NCBI RefSeq assembly: GCF_914271435.1
Contig: NZ_CAJZAI010000006.1
Location: forward strand, 62,001 to 126,000
Length of the DNA: 64,000 nt
Source of the DNA: Cupriavidus laharis
GTDB lineage: Bacteria; Pseudomonadota; Gammaproteobacteria; Burkholderiales; Burkholderiaceae
Direction of reading: 5' to 3'
Notes under the pieces: generated by a model
Database searches by the model: none
Told to the model about the DNA's origin: nothing
What the model saw: the letters and a program-made list of their open reading frames with translations, nothing else
In this document: piece after piece, positions 28,386-41,054 of the stretch
How the letters are laid out: each line of letters begins with the position of its first letter
Numbering within the stretch: position 1 is the stretch's first letter
Program-made: the position numbers and the translations under genes

Positions 28386-29315
28386 ATGGGCATCCTCGTA
28401 CATCTTCCGTCGTTCATGGCGGGCCCCATCACCAACGCGCTGCGCGAAGCCGCGCCCGACATCCCTGTCTGGAACGGCCGCGAGAACGCGCCGGCCGACG
28501 AAGTCGAAGCGATCATCGCCTGGGGCCTGAAGCCCGGCGTGCTGCCCGCCTACCGCAACCTGCGCCTGATCTGCAGCGCCGCGGCCGGCGTCGACAAGCT
28601 CGTGAGCGCGCCCGACCTGCCGGAAAGCATGCCCGTCACGCGCGTCGTCGATCCGGGCCAACAGACCGGCATCGCGCACTACGTGCTCGCCATGGCCTTG
28701 CGCCATGCCCGCCGCCTCGGCACTTATGCCGAGCAACAGCGCCGCGGCGAATGGAAGCGCCACCCGGCCCCGGACCTCGCGCGCTGCCGCGTAGGCGTGC
28801 TTGGCATGGGCGAGATTGGCAGCGCCGTCGCGCGCACGTTCGCGACCATCGGCTTTCCGGTGGCTGGATGGAGCCGCAGCGGCAAAGGCATTCCAGGCGT
28901 GACCGACTACACCGGCGCCGAAGGTCTGTCGGCCATGCTCGCGCAGACCGACATCCTCGTCTGCACGCTGCCGCTCACGCCGCAGACCCACGGCCTGCTC
29001 AATCGGGAAACGTTGTCGCAACTGCCCGCCGGCGCGTTCTTCATCAACGTCGGCCGGGGCGAGCATCTGGTCGAACCCGATCTGATCGCGCTGATCGACG
29101 CAGGCCATCTGGCCGGTGCGGCGCTCGATGTGTTTTCGAAGGAGCCGCCCGAGCCCGGCGATCCGGTGTGGAACCATCCGCGCATCGAAGCCACGCCGCA
29201 TATCGCATGCGATCCGTCGTATGAACTGGTGGCGCAGCAGTGTGTCGAGAACGTGCGCCGGATGCGGGATGGGCGGGAGCTGGTGAATCTGGTAGATCGG
29301 GCTGCCGGGTATTGA
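28386..29315 (+). CDS. ghrA: 2-hydroxyacid dehydrogenase, glyoxylate/hydroxypyruvate reductase A-like
   Basis: 309 aa D-isomer-specific NAD(P)-dependent dehydrogenase. The nucleotide-binding loop VGVLGMGEIGSAVA is at about 138-151. Catalytic residues follow the family pattern: Arg in NVGRGEHLVEPDLIALI, Glu in LDVFSKEPPEPGDPVW, and His in PRIEATPHIA. It is closest to GhrA (YcdW), which reduces glyoxylate and hydroxypyruvate. It starts immediately after the aldolase gene, suggesting joint metabolism of a small hydroxyacid; the specific pathway is unknown. The gene symbol is by similarity only. Confidence 0.85.
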   Translation: MGILVHLPSFMAGPITNALREAAPDIPVWNGRENAPADEVEAIIAWGLKPGVLPAYRNLRLICSAAAGVDKLVSAPDLPESMPVTRVVDPGQQTGIAHYVLAMALRHARRLGTYAEQQRRGEWKRHPAPDLARCRVGVLGMGEIGSAVARTFATIGFPVAGWSRSGKGIPGVTDYTGAEGLSAMLAQTDILVCTLPLTPQTHGLLNRETLSQLPAGAFFINVGRGEHLVEPDLIALIDAGHLAGAALDVFSKEPPEPGDPVWNHPRIEATPHIACDPSYELVAQQCVENVRRMRDGRELVNLVDRAAGY

Positions 29316-29389
29316 AGCTTTCGGAGATCGGCCCGGGCAGGGCTACGATTGCAAGCAGCCGAGCGCGGCGGCCTCAATCGAGCGAGGCT

Positions 29390-29887
29390 CTAGCGGATCT
29401 TGCCAAAGCCATCCGCCGCCCAACGAGCAGCGCTGTCGCGCGTCAGACGAAAATCCGGCCGCACCTTCACGGTGGCAATCACATCCCCGAACGAATCCAC
29501 GGCCGTGAGCGTGCCGAAAGGCTCGAATTCATCTGGGGTGACAACAAGCCTGACCGTCAGCGCTCCGGATCCGGTCTCGATATTGCACTGCTTGTTGAGT
29601 TGGGCGTGCAATTGCTGCTCATGCCGCCGGATGACTTCCGTTGCAGTCTTGACCAGCGTCTGGTGAGCCGTGGCGTCGAGCGGCTTGGGATCGACCTTGT
29701 TTCTTCCCATGGTCCAGGGGCCGACCAGCGCTGGCTCGGCACTGCCATCGCGGATCATCTCGACCGCCCAGCCATCGCCGTCCTCGTTCTTGATCACCCG
29801 GGCCGTCCAGCCCTTGTCTCGCCAAAGTCGGGGCTCATGGATGGCAGAGGATTCTTGCTCCGAAAGTGCGTCGTCGGTGTCGTGCAT
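29390..29887 (-). CDS. Conserved hypothetical protein
   Basis: 165 aa, soluble and mildly acidic, with no signal peptide or membrane segment. A central segment contains GDGWAVEMIRDGSAEPALVGPWTMGRNKVDPKP (read in parts), and the C-terminal half has alternating hydrophobic residues (LTVRLVVTPDEF, GDVIATVKVRPDFRL) typical of beta structure. I do not recognise a family. It lies between ghrA (convergent) and the tRNA-Ile gene and looks like an ordinary single-gene transcript. Confidence 0.65.
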   Translation of the reverse strand: MHDTDDALSEQESSAIHEPRLWRDKGWTARVIKNEDGDGWAVEMIRDGSAEPALVGPWTMGRNKVDPKPLDATAHQTLVKTATEVIRRHEQQLHAQLNKQCNIETGSGALTVRLVVTPDEFEPFGTLTAVDSFGDVIATVKVRPDFRLTRDSAARWAADGFGKIR

Positions 29888-29936
29888 CTATTGCGTTGTA
29901 GTGGTCGCAAACCAAACAGGAACTACTCAAGATGAA

Positions 29937-29973
29937 AAAAAGGGTTTGCAGGAAATCTCCCGCAAACCCTTTT
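29937..29973. terminator. Intrinsic terminator after tRNA-Ile
   Basis: On the minus strand GGGTTTGC pairs with GCAAACCC across a 12-base loop and is followed by seven T. It lies just 3' of the tRNA gene, and hence at the end of any rpoD-tRNA read-through. Confidence 0.88.
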
Positions 29974-29979
29974 CAGCAT

Positions 29980-30058
<79 letters not shown>

Positions 30059-30068
30059 GTGGAAGCGT

Positions 30069-32615
<2,547 letters not shown>

Positions 32616-32671
32616 TGGCACGCTCACTTTCACCAGATCTGGAGAGAAAGATTTCGCAATCCAAACCGGCT

Positions 32672-32677
32672 ATTGTA
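32672..32677 (-). promoter_or_regulatory. -10 box upstream of rpoD
   Basis: TACAAT in the context GTGCTACAAT, 57 bp before the rpoD start. The same GCTACAAT-like context recurs upstream of yqeY and the HI0933-like gene, with a related box before dnaG. No good -35 was seen. Confidence 0.45.
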
Positions 32678-32821
32678 GCACGCCACAGATAGCCAGCTTC
32701 CTGTCAGGTATGGGTTTCACCTGAAAAATCAAGGCTTAAGCTCGATACTGCGCCGGCTCAGGCCCTTACATCCTCGTTGCCGCCACCTCCAAATGCACCA
32801 TTGGCTGCACGCCCCTGCAGG

Positions 32822-34636
32822 CTAGCCAAGCCGCCGCCGGCGATGGATTTCTCCAACCAGCCAGCGCATGCGCTGCTTGGCCGCCTCGTCCGCGGTGCCC
32901 GCCACCACGGCGGCCTGAAGCCTGTCCAGCTCCCGGCTCAGCGGTTCGGCCAGCAGCTTTGTGACGGCGGCATCGAACTCGTGCGTCGCGGGCTCCTCTT
33001 CAATCTCTTCGCGCAGCACCGCCGTGCGCGCCGAGGCATATGCCTCGGCATAGGGCGATTGCGCCAGGTGCTCGCTGAATCCCGCAAAATTCACCTGTCC
33101 CTGCACCTCGTCGCAAGCGGCAACCAGGTGCGCCAGCACCTCGGTATTTCCACTTTCCGCGTCAAGCAGCAGTGCACGGCTATCTTCATCGAGCCGCGCC
33201 GACAGTGACGGATAGCACATCAGCAGCTGCAGCACGCGCTGCTCCAAGCCGGTCGGCGCCTGGCGCCGTGCGCGCGGACGCGGCTGCGCAAAGCGGCCGG
33301 CGCGGGCCGGATCGCTGCGCAGGCCGCAGATCGCCTCGATCTCCGCCGGCGTCGTACCCGTAGCATCGGCAAGTTCGCGGATGATCTGTAGCCGCAGGCC
33401 GCCCGCAGGCATGGCCTGTAACAGCGGCTTGGCCTCGTATTGCGCACGGGCACGGCCCTCAGGCTGGCGCATGTCCAACTCTTCCGTCACCGACTGCAAC
33501 AGGAAGCGCGACAGCGGCATGGCGTCGCGAACCTGTGCGGCAAATGCCTCGGTGCCCTCTTCGCGCACATAGCTGTCGGGATCGTGCTCTGCCGGCAGGA
33601 ACAGGAACCGAATGGCCTTGTTGTCGGCCACATGGGGCAGGCAGGCTTCGAGCGCGCGCCGCGCGGCACGCCGCCCCGCAGCGTCTCCATCGAACGAGAA
33701 CACCACGGAATCGGTCTGCCGCAGCAGCTTCTGCACGTGCACAGGCGTGCACGCCGTGCCAAGCGTGGCCACGGCATTGGCAAACCCGAGTTGCGCCAGC
33801 GCCACGACATCCATATACCCTTCGACCACAAGAACGTAGCCGGTTTCCCGAATGGCATGGCGCGCCTCGAACAGCCCATACAGCTCGGTGCCCTTGCTGA
33901 ACAGCGGCGTCTCGGGCGAATTGAGGTACTTTGGCTCGCCCTGCCCCATGACGCGCCCGCCGAAGCCGATCACGGCCCCTTTGGTGTTACGGATGGGGAA
34001 CATGATGCGGTCACGGAAGCGGTCATAGCGGCGTGGCTTGCCGTCCGCATCGCGCTTCTCGCTGCTTTCGATCAGCAGGCCAGCTTCCACGAGCGGGGCG
34101 GCGATGGTGTCGTCGCGATAGCTGCCAAAGACCGCCTCCAGGCCTTGCCAGTCGTCCGGCGCGTAGCCAAGTCCGAACTGCGCCGCGATCTCGCCGGTCA
34201 GGCCGCGCCCTTTCAGGTACTGGATGGCCTGTGGCGCGCCGCGCAGTTGCTTGCGGTAGAACTCGGTGGCGCGGGTCATGGCGTCGGACAAGGCCACCGA
34301 GCGCGCCTGCTGCTCGGCACGCTGGCCTGGCGGCAGGCGGTCGCGCTCCTCGGGCACGGTCATGCCGACCGACTGGGCCAGTTCCCGCACAGCTTCCGGA
34401 TAGGACTGGCCGGAATATTCCATCAGGAAACCGATGGCCGAGCCATGTGCGCCGCAGCCGAAGCAGTGGTAGAACTGCTTGGTCGGCGACACCGTGAAAG
34501 ACGGCGATTTCTCGTTATGGAAGGGGCACAGCCCCATGAAATTGGCGCCGCCCTTCTTCAACTGCACATACTTGCCCACCACATCGACAATGTCGACACG
34601 GTTGAGCAGGTCCTGAATGAAGGATTGCGGAATCAC
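32822..34636 (-). CDS. dnaG: DNA primase
   Basis: 604 aa. Synthesises RNA primers at the replication fork. The N-terminal CHC2 zinc ribbon uses C37, H40, C58 and C61 (LCPFHNEKSPSF, FYHCFGCGAHG). The TOPRIM core shows VVEGYMDVVAL and SFDGDAAGRRAARRAL, and a C-terminal DnaB-interacting domain (about 450-604) follows after an Arg-rich linker. Length and motif order are normal. It lies between yqeY and rpoD as in the macromolecular synthesis operon. Confidence 0.98.
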   Translation of the reverse strand: MIPQSFIQDLLNRVDIVDVVGKYVQLKKGGANFMGLCPFHNEKSPSFTVSPTKQFYHCFGCGAHGSAIGFLMEYSGQSYPEAVRELAQSVGMTVPEERDRLPPGQRAEQQARSVALSDAMTRATEFYRKQLRGAPQAIQYLKGRGLTGEIAAQFGLGYAPDDWQGLEAVFGSYRDDTIAAPLVEAGLLIESSEKRDADGKPRRYDRFRDRIMFPIRNTKGAVIGFGGRVMGQGEPKYLNSPETPLFSKGTELYGLFEARHAIRETGYVLVVEGYMDVVALAQLGFANAVATLGTACTPVHVQKLLRQTDSVVFSFDGDAAGRRAARRALEACLPHVADNKAIRFLFLPAEHDPDSYVREEGTEAFAAQVRDAMPLSRFLLQSVTEELDMRQPEGRARAQYEAKPLLQAMPAGGLRLQIIRELADATGTTPAEIEAICGLRSDPARAGRFAQPRPRARRQAPTGLEQRVLQLLMCYPSLSARLDEDSRALLLDAESGNTEVLAHLVAACDEVQGQVNFAGFSEHLAQSPYAEAYASARTAVLREEIEEEPATHEFDAAVTKLLAEPLSRELDRLQAAVVAGTADEAAKQRMRWLVGEIHRRRRLG

Positions 34637-34731
34637 CCGACTGACCGTCCTGATGGCATGGCCGTCCCGTGGCCGGGCAGCCGCTTTTTTAGGAATGCGT
34701 GACCGGAAATGCTCCCGGTTGCTATCGAATT

Positions 34732-34737
34732 ATTGTA
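34732..34737 (-). promoter_or_regulatory. -10 box upstream of dnaG
   Basis: TACAAT about 96 bp before the dnaG start, suggesting that dnaG has its own promoter rather than depending only on yqeY read-through. No clear -35. Confidence 0.4.
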
Positions 34738-34830
34738 GTGTAGGCGCGACAGTACGCCCGAACTATCTGCAACGCCGGCCAATCCCGACCATCAGCCAGC
34801 GATCTTCGATCAATTGTATTAAACGTACAC

Positions 34831-35277
34831 TTACTTGGCCAGCACGGCCTTGACCAGCGCGGAGACAGCGGTCATGTCGGCACGGCCGGCCAGCTTCGAC
34901 TTGAGCACGCCCATGACCTTGCCCATGTCCTGCGGGCCGGCGGCACCGGTCTGCGCCACGGCCTGCTGGACTTCGGCCGCCACCTCGGCATCCGACAGCG
35001 CGGCCGGCATGTAGACCTTCAGCACTTCGACTTCGGCCTGCTCCTTCTGGACCAGGTCGTCCCGGCCAGCCTGCTGGAACTGGCTGATGGAGTCCTTGCG
35101 CTGCTTGATCAGCTTTTCCACCACGGCCAGCACGGCGGTGTCGTCCAGTTCGATGCGCTCGTCGACTTCACGCTGCTTGATAGCCGCCAGCAGCAAGCGG
35201 ATGGTGCCGAGGCGCTCGGTTTCGCGGGCGCGCATGGCGGCCTTCATGTCATCGCTGATTTGGGCTTTGAGGGACAT
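34831..35277 (-). CDS. yqeY: GatB/YqeY domain-containing protein
   Basis: 148 aa. Begins MSLKAQISDDMKAAMRARETERLGTIRLLL and continues with the QREVDERIELDD block, matching the stand-alone YqeY family that resembles the tRNA-binding tail of the amidotransferase GatB. The molecular role is unresolved. Start at 35277 fits homologues; the extra 31 upstream codons look non-coding. In many proteobacteria rpsU lies directly upstream, but it is not found here. Confidence 0.92.
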   Translation of the reverse strand: MSLKAQISDDMKAAMRARETERLGTIRLLLAAIKQREVDERIELDDTAVLAVVEKLIKQRKDSISQFQQAGRDDLVQKEQAEVEVLKVYMPAALSDAEVAAEVQQAVAQTGAAGPQDMGKVMGVLKSKLAGRADMTAVSALVKAVLAK

Positions 35278-35472
35278 CGTGATCTTCCGGAAACGGGTTG
35301 GCGGGCGGCTGCCTGCAAACCAGAAACGCAAAAACCCGCCGCGACCTGGCCACAGCGGGCCTGCACGCATTGGCGGGCGCCATCAGTACAGCAATTTTTG
35401 GCGGCATCTGGCTACGAATGCGCTTTTCGTGGCGCAGTCAGCTTTTCTACAGCCAGTTATGCAGAGCTGTCG

Positions 35473-35478
35473 ATTGTA
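35473..35478 (-). promoter_or_regulatory. -10 box upstream of yqeY
   Basis: TACAAT in the context GTGCTACAATCGAC, about 196 bp before yqeY. The 35278-35530 stretch otherwise holds no gene; in particular no S21-like ORF. Confidence 0.4.
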
Positions 35479-35530
35479 GCACCACGCCTTAGCAGCGGAA
35501 GACGCCCGCGCCGTGCGGCCGGCGTCGCAT

Positions 35531-36781
35531 TCACGCCACCGCGCGGCCATTGCGCGCGGCCTCGGCCAGGGCCTGTCCGGCCGCGACCGCCGACGCCCAG
35601 GCCCACTGAAAGTTGTAGCCGCCGAGCCAGCCGGTCACGTCGACCACCTCGCCGATGAAATACAGGCCCTGCACCTCGCGCGCCATCATGGTGGCGGAAG
35701 ACAGTCCGCGTGTATCCACCCCGCCCAGCGTCACTTCGGCCTTGCGGTAGCCTTCCGTGCCGGATGGCACCAGGCGCCAGTCGTTCAGCGCCGCCCCAAG
35801 TCGCCGCAGCGCCTTGTCGGCAATGTCATGCAGCGGCAGACTGCCGTCGACGCCGGCCGCCATGCACCACGCGTCTGCCAGCCGCGCGGGCAGGCGTTGC
35901 GCCAGCAGGTTGGCCAGGTGCTTGCGGCTGCCCGCCTTCTGCTCCAGCAGCCAGTCGGCGGCATCCTCGCCGTCGAACAGGTCGATCTTGATGGGCGCGT
36001 CCGGGCGCCAGAAGCTCGAGATCTGCAGCACGGCCGGACCAGACAGGCCGCGGTGCGTCCACAGCAGGTCTTCACGGAACGCGCCGGCCGTCTTGCCGGT
36101 GCCGGTCGAGATATCCACTTCGAGCGACACCCCGGCCAGCGGCACGAACGGCTGCCAGGCCTGGCCGTCGAAGGTCAGCGGCACGAGCGCCGGCCGGGTT
36201 TCGACGATCTTCAGGCCGAACTGGCGGGCAATCCGGTAGCCGAGGTCCGTGGCGCCGATCTTCGGGATCGAAAGGCCTCCGGTGGCCACCACAAGCGCGC
36301 CTGCGCGCACGGTGCCCTGGGACGTCAGCAGCAGGTAGTCGTCGCCCTCGCGGCGGATCTCGGCGATGCTGCAGCCGGTCTGCCAGCGCACATGGCCGGC
36401 ATCGCACTCGGCGCGCAGCATGGCAATGACGTCTTCCGCGCTGTTGTTGCAGAACAGCTGGCCGCGATGCTTTTCATGCCAGTCGATGCGATAGCGCCGC
36501 ATCAGGTCCAGGAAGTGCTGCGGCGTGTAGCGCGCCAGCGCCGAGCGGCAGAAGTGCGGGTTGGCCGACAGGTAATTGGCCGGCCCCGCCTGCAGGTTGG
36601 TGAAATTGCAGCGGCCGCCGCCGGAAATGCGGATCTTCTCGGCCAGCCGCTTGGCGTGGTCGATCAGCACCACGCGCGCGCCGCCCTGGCCCGCCACGGC
36701 GGCACACATCATGCCGGCCGCGCCCGCGCCCAGCACGGCCACGTCATACCGGCCCGCCTGCAAGCCCGCCGAACCGCTCAT
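35531..36781 (-). CDS. HI0933/YhiN-family FAD-dependent flavoprotein
   Basis: 416 aa from the chosen ATG. The dinucleotide-binding motif [19 protein letters not shown] is at the N-terminus, the family signature [13 protein letters not shown] follows, and the C-terminal FAD-contact segment [29 protein letters not shown] (read in parts) is present. The family is widespread and its substrate is unknown. Start at 36781 is preferred over 36811 because GAGGG lies five bases upstream and a GCTACAAT -10 box at 36831-36826 would leave almost no leader for the longer form. Confidence 0.85.
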   Translation of the reverse strand: MSGSAGLQAGRYDVAVLGAGAAGMMCAAVAGQGGARVVLIDHAKRLAEKIRISGGGRCNFTNLQAGPANYLSANPHFCRSALARYTPQHFLDLMRRYRIDWHEKHRGQLFCNNSAEDVIAMLRAECDAGHVRWQTGCSIAEIRREGDDYLLLTSQGTVRAGALVVATGGLSIPKIGATDLGYRIARQFGLKIVETRPALVPLTFDGQAWQPFVPLAGVSLEVDISTGTGKTAGAFREDLLWTHRGLSGPAVLQISSFWRPDAPIKIDLFDGEDAADWLLEQKAGSRKHLANLLAQRLPARLADAWCMAAGVDGSLPLHDIADKALRRLGAALNDWRLVPSGTEGYRKAEVTLGGVDTRGLSSATMMAREVQGLYFIGEVVDVTGWLGGYNFQWAWASAVAAGQALAEAARNGRAVA

Positions 36782-36825
36782 CCCAACCCTCGCCAATCCA
36801 AACCCTGCCACGCAGGAAAGCGCAG

Positions 36826-36831
36826 ATTGTA
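36826..36831 (-). promoter_or_regulatory. -10 box upstream of the HI0933-like gene
   Basis: TACAAT in the context GCTACAATCTGCGC, 45 bp before the preferred start. Confidence 0.4.
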
Positions 36832-36942
36832 GCGAAAAGCGCGCCAGCCGCCGGTGTGCTACCCTGCTGGCCTCTACCCTTCACGCAACCTGTTGTTTTG
36901 ACGGCTGTTTCGACCGAATCAGACCGCCCACTCCACTCCCTC

Positions 36943-37977
36943 ATGCTTGTCCTCGGCATCGAATCCTCCTGCGACGAAACCGGCCTGGCCCTCTACGACA
37001 CCGAAGCCGGCCTGCTGTCGCACGCCCTGCATTCGCAGATCGCCATGCACCGCGACTACGGCGGCGTGGTACCCGAACTGGCCTCGCGCGACCATATCCG
37101 CCGCGTATTGCCGCTGCTGGAGCAGGTGTTGGACGACGCCAGCCGCACCCGCGCCGACATCGATGCCATTGCGTTCACGCAGGGCCCGGGACTCGCCGGC
37201 GCGCTGCTCGTCGGCGCCTCGGTGGCCAACGCGCTGGGCTTCGCGCTGAACGTGCCGATGATCGGCGTGCATCATCTGGAAGGCCACCTGCTGTCGCCGC
37301 TGCTCACGCGCGAGCCGCCGCCCTTCCCGTTCGTGGCGCTGCTGGTCTCCGGCGGCCATACCCAGCTGATGGAAGTGAACGGCATCGGCGACTATGCCCT
37401 GCTCGGCGAGACGCTGGACGACGCCGCCGGCGAAGCCTTCGACAAGACCGCCAAGCTGCTCGGCCTGGGCTATCCCGGCGGCCCCGAGGTGTCGCGCCTG
37501 GCCGAATTCGGCACGCCCGGCGCGTTCGAGCTGCCCCGGCCGATGCTGCATTCGGGCAATCTCGATTTCTCGTTTGCCGGCCTCAAGACCGCCGTGCTGA
37601 CGCAGACGCGCAAGCTGGCCAACACCTGCGAACAGGACCGCGCCAACCTGGCACGGTCCTTCGTCGATGCCATCGTCGATGTGCTGGCTGCAAAATCCAT
37701 GGCCGCCCTCAAGCAGACTGGTCACAAGCGGCTGGTGGTGGCCGGCGGCGTCGGCGCCAACCAGCAGTTGCGCGAGCGCCTGAACCAGCTCGGCAAGCAG
37801 CGCAGGATCGACGTCTATTACCCGGACCTGGCCTTCTGCACCGACAACGGCGCGATGATCGCTTTCGCCGGCGCCATGCGTCTGCAGGCGGCGCCGCAGC
37901 TCGCGCAGCGCAACTACGGCTACGGCGTGACGCCGCGCTGGGACCTGTCGGACATCCGGCTGCCTTCCGCCGCCTGA
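36943..37977 (+). CDS. tsaD: tRNA N6-adenosine threonylcarbamoyltransferase TsaD
   Basis: 344 aa ASKHA-fold protein. With TsaB and TsaE it transfers the threonylcarbamoyl group from TC-AMP to A37 of ANN-decoding tRNAs. It begins [19 protein letters not shown]; the metal-binding histidines are in [14 protein letters not shown] (about 107-120), with [25 protein letters not shown] and [16 protein letters not shown] following. The start follows homologues. It is divergent from the HI0933-like gene. A terminator follows the stop. Confidence 0.97.
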   Translation: MLVLGIESSCDETGLALYDTEAGLLSHALHSQIAMHRDYGGVVPELASRDHIRRVLPLLEQVLDDASRTRADIDAIAFTQGPGLAGALLVGASVANALGFALNVPMIGVHHLEGHLLSPLLTREPPPFPFVALLVSGGHTQLMEVNGIGDYALLGETLDDAAGEAFDKTAKLLGLGYPGGPEVSRLAEFGTPGAFELPRPMLHSGNLDFSFAGLKTAVLTQTRKLANTCEQDRANLARSFVDAIVDVLAAKSMAALKQTGHKRLVVAGGVGANQQLRERLNQLGKQRRIDVYYPDLAFCTDNGAMIAFAGAMRLQAAPQLAQRNYGYGVTPRWDLSDIRLPSAA

Positions 37978-37999
37978 GCGGTTTCCCATCGCAGAATGC

Positions 38000-38029
38000 A
38001 GAAAGGCCACCGCGAAGGTGGCCTTTCCG
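38000..38029. terminator. Bidirectional terminator between tsaD and folE2
   Basis: AAAGGCCACC-GCGA-AGGTGGCCTTT, a perfect stem with A and T flanks, placed between two convergent genes. Confidence 0.9.
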
Positions 38030-38046
38030 TTTGGGCCCTGACTGGC

Positions 38047-38859
38047 TTACGCCGTCGGTTCCAGCCGCTTGTCGCGCTCGATCACCGCATAGGCGCTGTG
38101 GTTGTGGATCGACTCGAAGTTCTCGGCTTCGAGCACGTAAGCCACGATGCGGTCATCGGCATTGAGCCGCATGGCGATGTCGCGCACCAGGTCTTCCACG
38201 AACTTCGGGTTCTCGTAGGCACGCTCGGTCACGAACTTCTCGTCGGGCCGCTTGAGCAGGCCCCACAGCTCGCACGAGGCCTCTTCTTCCGCCATGCGTA
38301 CCAGCGCTTCCACCGGAAGCTCGCCGGCAAGCTCCACGTTCATGGTGATGTGCGAACGCTGATTGTGCGCGCCGTATTGCGAGATCTTCTTCGAGCACGG
38401 GCACAGGCTCGTCACCGGCACCAGCGCTTTAAGGAACACGCGCGTCACGCCGTTGCGGATCTCGCCGGCCAGCGTCACCTCGTAGTCCATCAGCGACTCC
38501 ACGCCCGACACGGGAGCGATCTTGCTGATGAAGTACGGGAACGTGACCTCGATGCGGCCGGCCTCGGCTTCGAGCTTTTCGAGCATCTTGTCGAGCAGCA
38601 CGCGGAAGCTTGCCAGCTCCAGCGGGGCGCGCTCTTCCTCGAGCAGCGCGACGAAGCGCGACATGTGCGTGCCCTTGACCTCAGCAGGCAGATGCACATC
38701 GAGGTTGAAGGTGCCCACGCTCGGGACCACGCCAGCCGGCGTCTTCAGCGAGACCGGGTAGCGCACGCCCTTGACACCGACACGCTGGATGGGGATCTGG
38801 CGGGTGTCACGGCTCGACTGGACGTCGGGCATCACGAAGGCGGGATTGATGTCATTCAT
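38047..38859 (-). CDS. folE2: GTP cyclohydrolase I FolE2
   Basis: 270 aa type IB enzyme (COG1469) that converts GTP to dihydroneopterin triphosphate for folate synthesis, using Mn2+ or other metals instead of the zinc needed by FolE. It has the family N-terminus [20 protein letters not shown], the [19 protein letters not shown] block, and the Cys/Glu metal site region [19 protein letters not shown]. FolE2 is often zinc-regulated, but no Zur site was recognised upstream. thyA-folA elsewhere in the window serve the same folate pathway. Confidence 0.95.
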   Translation of the reverse strand: MNDINPAFVMPDVQSSRDTRQIPIQRVGVKGVRYPVSLKTPAGVVPSVGTFNLDVHLPAEVKGTHMSRFVALLEEERAPLELASFRVLLDKMLEKLEAEAGRIEVTFPYFISKIAPVSGVESLMDYEVTLAGEIRNGVTRVFLKALVPVTSLCPCSKKISQYGAHNQRSHITMNVELAGELPVEALVRMAEEEASCELWGLLKRPDEKFVTERAYENPKFVEDLVRDIAMRLNADDRIVAYVLEAENFESIHNHSAYAVIERDKRLEPTA

Positions 38860-39026
38860 CTACGGTTTCCTCCAGGGCTGCGCCACGGGATGGCACAAGT
38901 CCTTACGGTCGCGGCATTTTCGCAGTCCATCCATGCCGCGCAACGAGTGTGAAACCACGGCGCCGGCAAACCTCACGCCGACCCGCAGCTGCGAACACAA
39001 AAAACGGGAAGTTTAAGGGAATTCAC

Positions 39027-39089
39027 ACGGAGCCGCCGGAAGCGGCTCCGTACCCCTACACGGCGTACGGGTGATGCAAGGCACCCGTA
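39027..39089. other. Two tandem hairpins downstream of dxs
   Basis: ACGGAGCCGC-CGGAA-GCGGCTCCGT (39027-39051) and TACGGGTG-ATGCAAGG-CACCCGTA (39066-39089) are both perfect stems in the folE2-dxs gap. Neither has a clear U-tract on the minus strand, so they may act in 3'-end protection or weak termination. Confidence 0.5.
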
Positions 39090-39094
39090 TCGTG

Positions 39095-41011
39095 TCAGGC
39101 CACGCGCGAAGCGACCGCTACGGGCGCCTGGCCAATGCCGAAGCGCTCGCGTACGGAGCGCTCGATACCGGCGGCATCGAGCCCGCACTGCGACAGCAGC
39201 AGGGCCGGGTCGCCATGGTCGATGAAGCGGTCGGGCAAGCCCAGCACCAGCACGGGGATGTCGATGCCCGCTTCGGCCAGCGCCTCAAGCACGGCGCTGC
39301 CGGCGCCGCCCATGACACTGCCCTCTTCCACCGTCACCAGATAGTCATGCTCGCTGGCCAGGCGCTTGACCAGCTCGACGTCGAGCGGCTTGACGAAGCG
39401 CATATCGGCCACCGACGCGTCGAGCGCCTGCGCCGCGCCGAGCGCCGGGTGCACCATGGAGCCAAAGCCCAGGAACGCCACGCGCTGGCCCGCACGCGCA
39501 CCGCCGGTGCGGCGCATCACGCCCTTGCCGACCGGCACGTCCGTCAGCGCGGCCGCGGTGGCCACGCCCTGGCCAGCACCGCGCGGGTAACGTACCGCGG
39601 TCGGGCAGTCCTGGCGGAACGCCGTCGTCAGCAGTTGACGGCATTCGCTCTCGTCGGACGGCGTCATCACCATCATGTTGGGGATGCAGCGCAGGTAGGC
39701 AATGTCGTAGGCGCCGGCGTGCGTGGCACCGTCGGCGCCGACCAGGCCCGCGCGGTCCAGCGCGAATACCACCGGCAGGTTCTGCAGCGCCACGTCATGG
39801 ATCAGCTGGTCATAGCCGCGCTGCAGGAACGTGGAGTAGATCGCCACGACCGGTTTCAGGCCTTCGCAGGCCATGCCGCCCGCGAACGTCACCGCGTGCT
39901 GTTCCGCGATGCCGACGTCGTAGTAGCGATCCGGGAAGCGCTTCTCGAACTCGACCATGCCCGAGCCCTCGCGCATCGCCGGCGTGATGCCGATCAGGCG
40001 CTTGTCGGCGGCGGCCATGTCGCACAGCCATTCGCCGAAGACCTGCGTATAGGTCTTGCGCGCCGGCTTGGCGGCCGGGCGGATGCCTTCGGCCGGGTTG
40101 AACTTGCCCGGGCCGTGATAGAGGATCGGGTCGGCCTCGGCCAGCTTGTAGCCCTGGCCCTTCTTGGTCACCACGTGCAGGAACTGCGGCCCCGCGCCTT
40201 CGAGCGCGCGCTTGCGGATGTTCTGCAGCGTGGGCACCAGCGAATCGAGGTCGTGCCCGTCGATCGGCCCGATGTAGTTGAAGCCGAACTCCTCGAACAG
40301 CGTCGCCGGCACCATCATGCCCTTGGCGTGTTCCTCGAAGCGCTTGGCGAATTCCAGCACTGGCGGCGCCACCGACAGCACCTTCTCGAGGCCTTTCTTG
40401 GTGGCCGCGTAGAACTGGCCGCTCAGCAGCCGTGCCAGGTGCTTGTTGAGCGCGCCCACTGGCGGCGAGATCGACATGTCGTTGTCGTTCAGCACCACCA
40501 CGAGCGGCAGGTCCTTGTAGACGCCAGCATTGTTCAGCGCCTCGAAGGCCATGCCCGCGGTCATCGCGCCGTCACCGATCACGGCGATCGACACACGCTT
40601 CTCGCCGAGCGTGCGCGCGCCCAGGGCCATGCCCAGCGCGGCCGAGATCGAGGTCGACGAATGCGCCGTGCCGAAAGTGTCGTACTCGCTTTCGCTGCGG
40701 CGCGGGAAGCCCGAGATGCCGCCGAACTGGCGCAGCGTGTTCATGCGGTCGCGCCGGCCGGTCAGGATCTTGTGCGGATAGCTCTGGTGGCCCACGTCCC
40801 AGACGACGCGGTCGTCGGGGGTATGGAAAACGTAGTGCAGCGCGATGGTCAGTTCCACCGTGCCGAGGTTCGACGAGAGGTGGCCGCCAGTCTGCGAGAC
40901 AGACTCCAGCACGTAGGCGCGAAGTTCATCGGCCAGTGTCCGCAATTCGCGCCGGTCCAGCTTGCGCAGGTCTGCGGGGGCGTCAATCTTTTTGAGCAGT
41001 GCGTAGGTCAT
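39095..41011 (-). CDS. dxs: 1-deoxy-D-xylulose-5-phosphate synthase
   Basis: 638 aa thiamine-diphosphate enzyme. Condenses pyruvate and glyceraldehyde-3-phosphate in the first step of the MEP isoprenoid pathway. Visible are the N-terminal [21 protein letters not shown], the ThDP/Mg motif [20 protein letters not shown] with NDNDMSISP (about 150-185), the transketolase central domain with [15 protein letters not shown] and [15 protein letters not shown], and the C-terminal transketolase domain (about 500-638). It is the last gene of the xseB-ispA-dxs run, with a 43-bp gap after ispA. Confidence 0.98.
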   Translation of the reverse strand: MTYALLKKIDAPADLRKLDRRELRTLADELRAYVLESVSQTGGHLSSNLGTVELTIALHYVFHTPDDRVVWDVGHQSYPHKILTGRRDRMNTLRQFGGISGFPRRSESEYDTFGTAHSSTSISAALGMALGARTLGEKRVSIAVIGDGAMTAGMAFEALNNAGVYKDLPLVVVLNDNDMSISPPVGALNKHLARLLSGQFYAATKKGLEKVLSVAPPVLEFAKRFEEHAKGMMVPATLFEEFGFNYIGPIDGHDLDSLVPTLQNIRKRALEGAGPQFLHVVTKKGQGYKLAEADPILYHGPGKFNPAEGIRPAAKPARKTYTQVFGEWLCDMAAADKRLIGITPAMREGSGMVEFEKRFPDRYYDVGIAEQHAVTFAGGMACEGLKPVVAIYSTFLQRGYDQLIHDVALQNLPVVFALDRAGLVGADGATHAGAYDIAYLRCIPNMMVMTPSDESECRQLLTTAFRQDCPTAVRYPRGAGQGVATAAALTDVPVGKGVMRRTGGARAGQRVAFLGFGSMVHPALGAAQALDASVADMRFVKPLDVELVKRLASEHDYLVTVEEGSVMGGAGSAVLEALAEAGIDIPVLVLGLPDRFIDHGDPALLLSQCGLDAAGIERSVRERFGIGQAPVAVASRVA

Positions 41012-41054
41012 GATGTCCGTTCGGCCGCCGGTTTCTGCTGCCCGGCTTTTCAGT

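Noticed and set aside
35278..35530. Expected rpsU (S21) gene upstream of yqeY
   Set aside because: I looked for a short basic ORF of about 70 codons on the minus strand in this gap and found none.
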